NCBI GenBank assembly: GCA_963812795.1
Contig: CAWEWG010000013.1
Location: 124,001 to 188,000 of the forward strand
Origin: Hyphomicrobium_A sp963812795
GTDB lineage: Bacteria; Pseudomonadota; Alphaproteobacteria; Rhizobiales; Hyphomicrobiaceae
DNA: 64,000 nt
Direction of reading: 5' to 3'
Made by a program: the position numbers and the translations under genes. The notes under the pieces were generated by a model. It searched no databases. It was not told where the DNA came from and saw only the letters and a list, made by a program, of their open reading frames with translations. Below are positions 63,668 to 64,000 of this stretch, one piece after another (within the stretch, counting starts at the first letter, position 1; each line of letters begins with the position of its first letter).

Positions 63668-64000
63668 ATGTGCGCCGCACAATTTCCCGATGGATTTTTG
63701 TGGGGCAGTGCAACAGCCGCCTATCAGGTCGAAGGATCACCACTCGCCGACGGTGCGGGACCGAGCATTTGGCACCGCTTTGTCCATACGCCGGGATTAG
63801 TCCGCGACGGAGACACGGGTGACGTCGCGTGTGATCACTATCGCCGCTGGAAGGAAGACGTCGCGATAATGCGACGCCTCGGACTGCAGGCGTACCGCTT
63901 TAGTGTCTCGTGGAGCCGAATCCTGCCGGCGGGTACAGGACATGTTAATAACGCCGGGCTCGACTTCTACGATCGTCTCGTCGACGCGTTGCTCGAGAAC
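63668..64000 (+). CDS. Glycoside hydrolase family 1 beta-glucosidase, N-terminal part
   Basis: The first 111 codons of a GH1 enzyme, open to the window end. FPDGFLWGSATAAYQVEG, IWHRFVHTPGLVRDGDTGDVACDHYRRWKEDVAIMRRLGLQAYRFSVSWSRILPAG and NNAGLDFYDRLVDALLEN are standard GH1 start motifs (the first Gln and the His-Tyr of the sugar pocket). No signal peptide, so it acts in the cytosol on imported oligosaccharides. Divergent from the glycoamylase/ABC operon. Confidence 0.95.
   Translation, partial: MCAAQFPDGFLWGSATAAYQVEGSPLADGAGPSIWHRFVHTPGLVRDGDTGDVACDHYRRWKEDVAIMRRLGLQAYRFSVSWSRILPAGTGHVNNAGLDFYDRLVDALLEN

Noticed and set aside
1..64000. CRISPR array, insertion sequence or prophage
   Set aside because: No regularly spaced repeats, transposase, integrase or phage structural genes were seen.

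Overview
The window is GC-rich alphaproteobacterial chromosome, most probably Hyphomicrobiales (Rhizobiales). The order hemC-hemD-mic60-hemY, the run htpX-rsmB-heparinase-like-purH, an SDHAF4-type (DUF1674) gene, an OlsB-type acyltransferase, a TadG-type protein, bactofilins and a standalone Lon-substrate-binding protein all fit that group. The genus cannot be read from the sequence. I saw no rRNA operon, insertion sequence, integrase, phage module or CRISPR array.

1-13 kb: a dual GGDEF/EAL protein, an OlsB-like N-acyltransferase, a hybrid histidine kinase, a thioredoxin/TPR - Lon-substrate-binding - Trm112 run, a trans-editing deacylase, a DUF4189-like secreted protein, tRNA-Gly(GCC), a non-coding stretch ending in a strong orphan terminator, then a TetR-HlyD-ABC-permease exporter operon behind a perfect 26-bp palindrome. 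13-30 kb: a ParA-type ATPase, LemA and two TPM-domain proteins, an MFS carrier, small envelope proteins, the minus-strand set htpX, rsmB, heparinase-like, purH and GNAT, a TadG/VWA protein, an extensin-like peptidase, an FAD oxidoreductase and an alpha/beta hydrolase with a cysteine in the nucleophile elbow. 30-42 kb: a 53-aa ribbon-helix-helix-like protein, acs, DUF1761, tsaD-gpsA-EVE-methyltransferase, and hemC-hemD-mic60-hemY.

42-53 kb is more accessory: a degenerate HAMP sensor, tRNA-Thr(CGT), a HicAB toxin-antitoxin pair with a palindromic operator, then a co-directional envelope cluster (L,D-transpeptidase, two tandem bactofilins, an RlpA-like protein and a LytM-like protein, the last two lacking expected catalytic residues), followed by a hypothetical protein, a methyltransferase and a small hydrolase. 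53.7-64 kb looks like a carbohydrate locus: an OpgD-like periplasmic glucanase, a large discoidin/six-hairpin protein, two sugar ABC permeases, a sugar-binding lipoprotein, a GH144-type glycoamylase and, divergently, a GH1 beta-glucosidase that runs off the window end. Together they suggest beta-1,2-glucan breakdown and uptake.

Single-base frameshifts break gpsA (1), tsaD (2), a HAMP sensor (2), the OpgD-like gene (about 8), the discoidin gene (about 6), one permease (1) and the GH144 gene (2). Reading frames on either side stay conserved, and gpsA and tsaD are normally indispensable. Sequence error is therefore the simplest explanation for much of this, with real decay possible for the HAMP sensor and the sugar locus.
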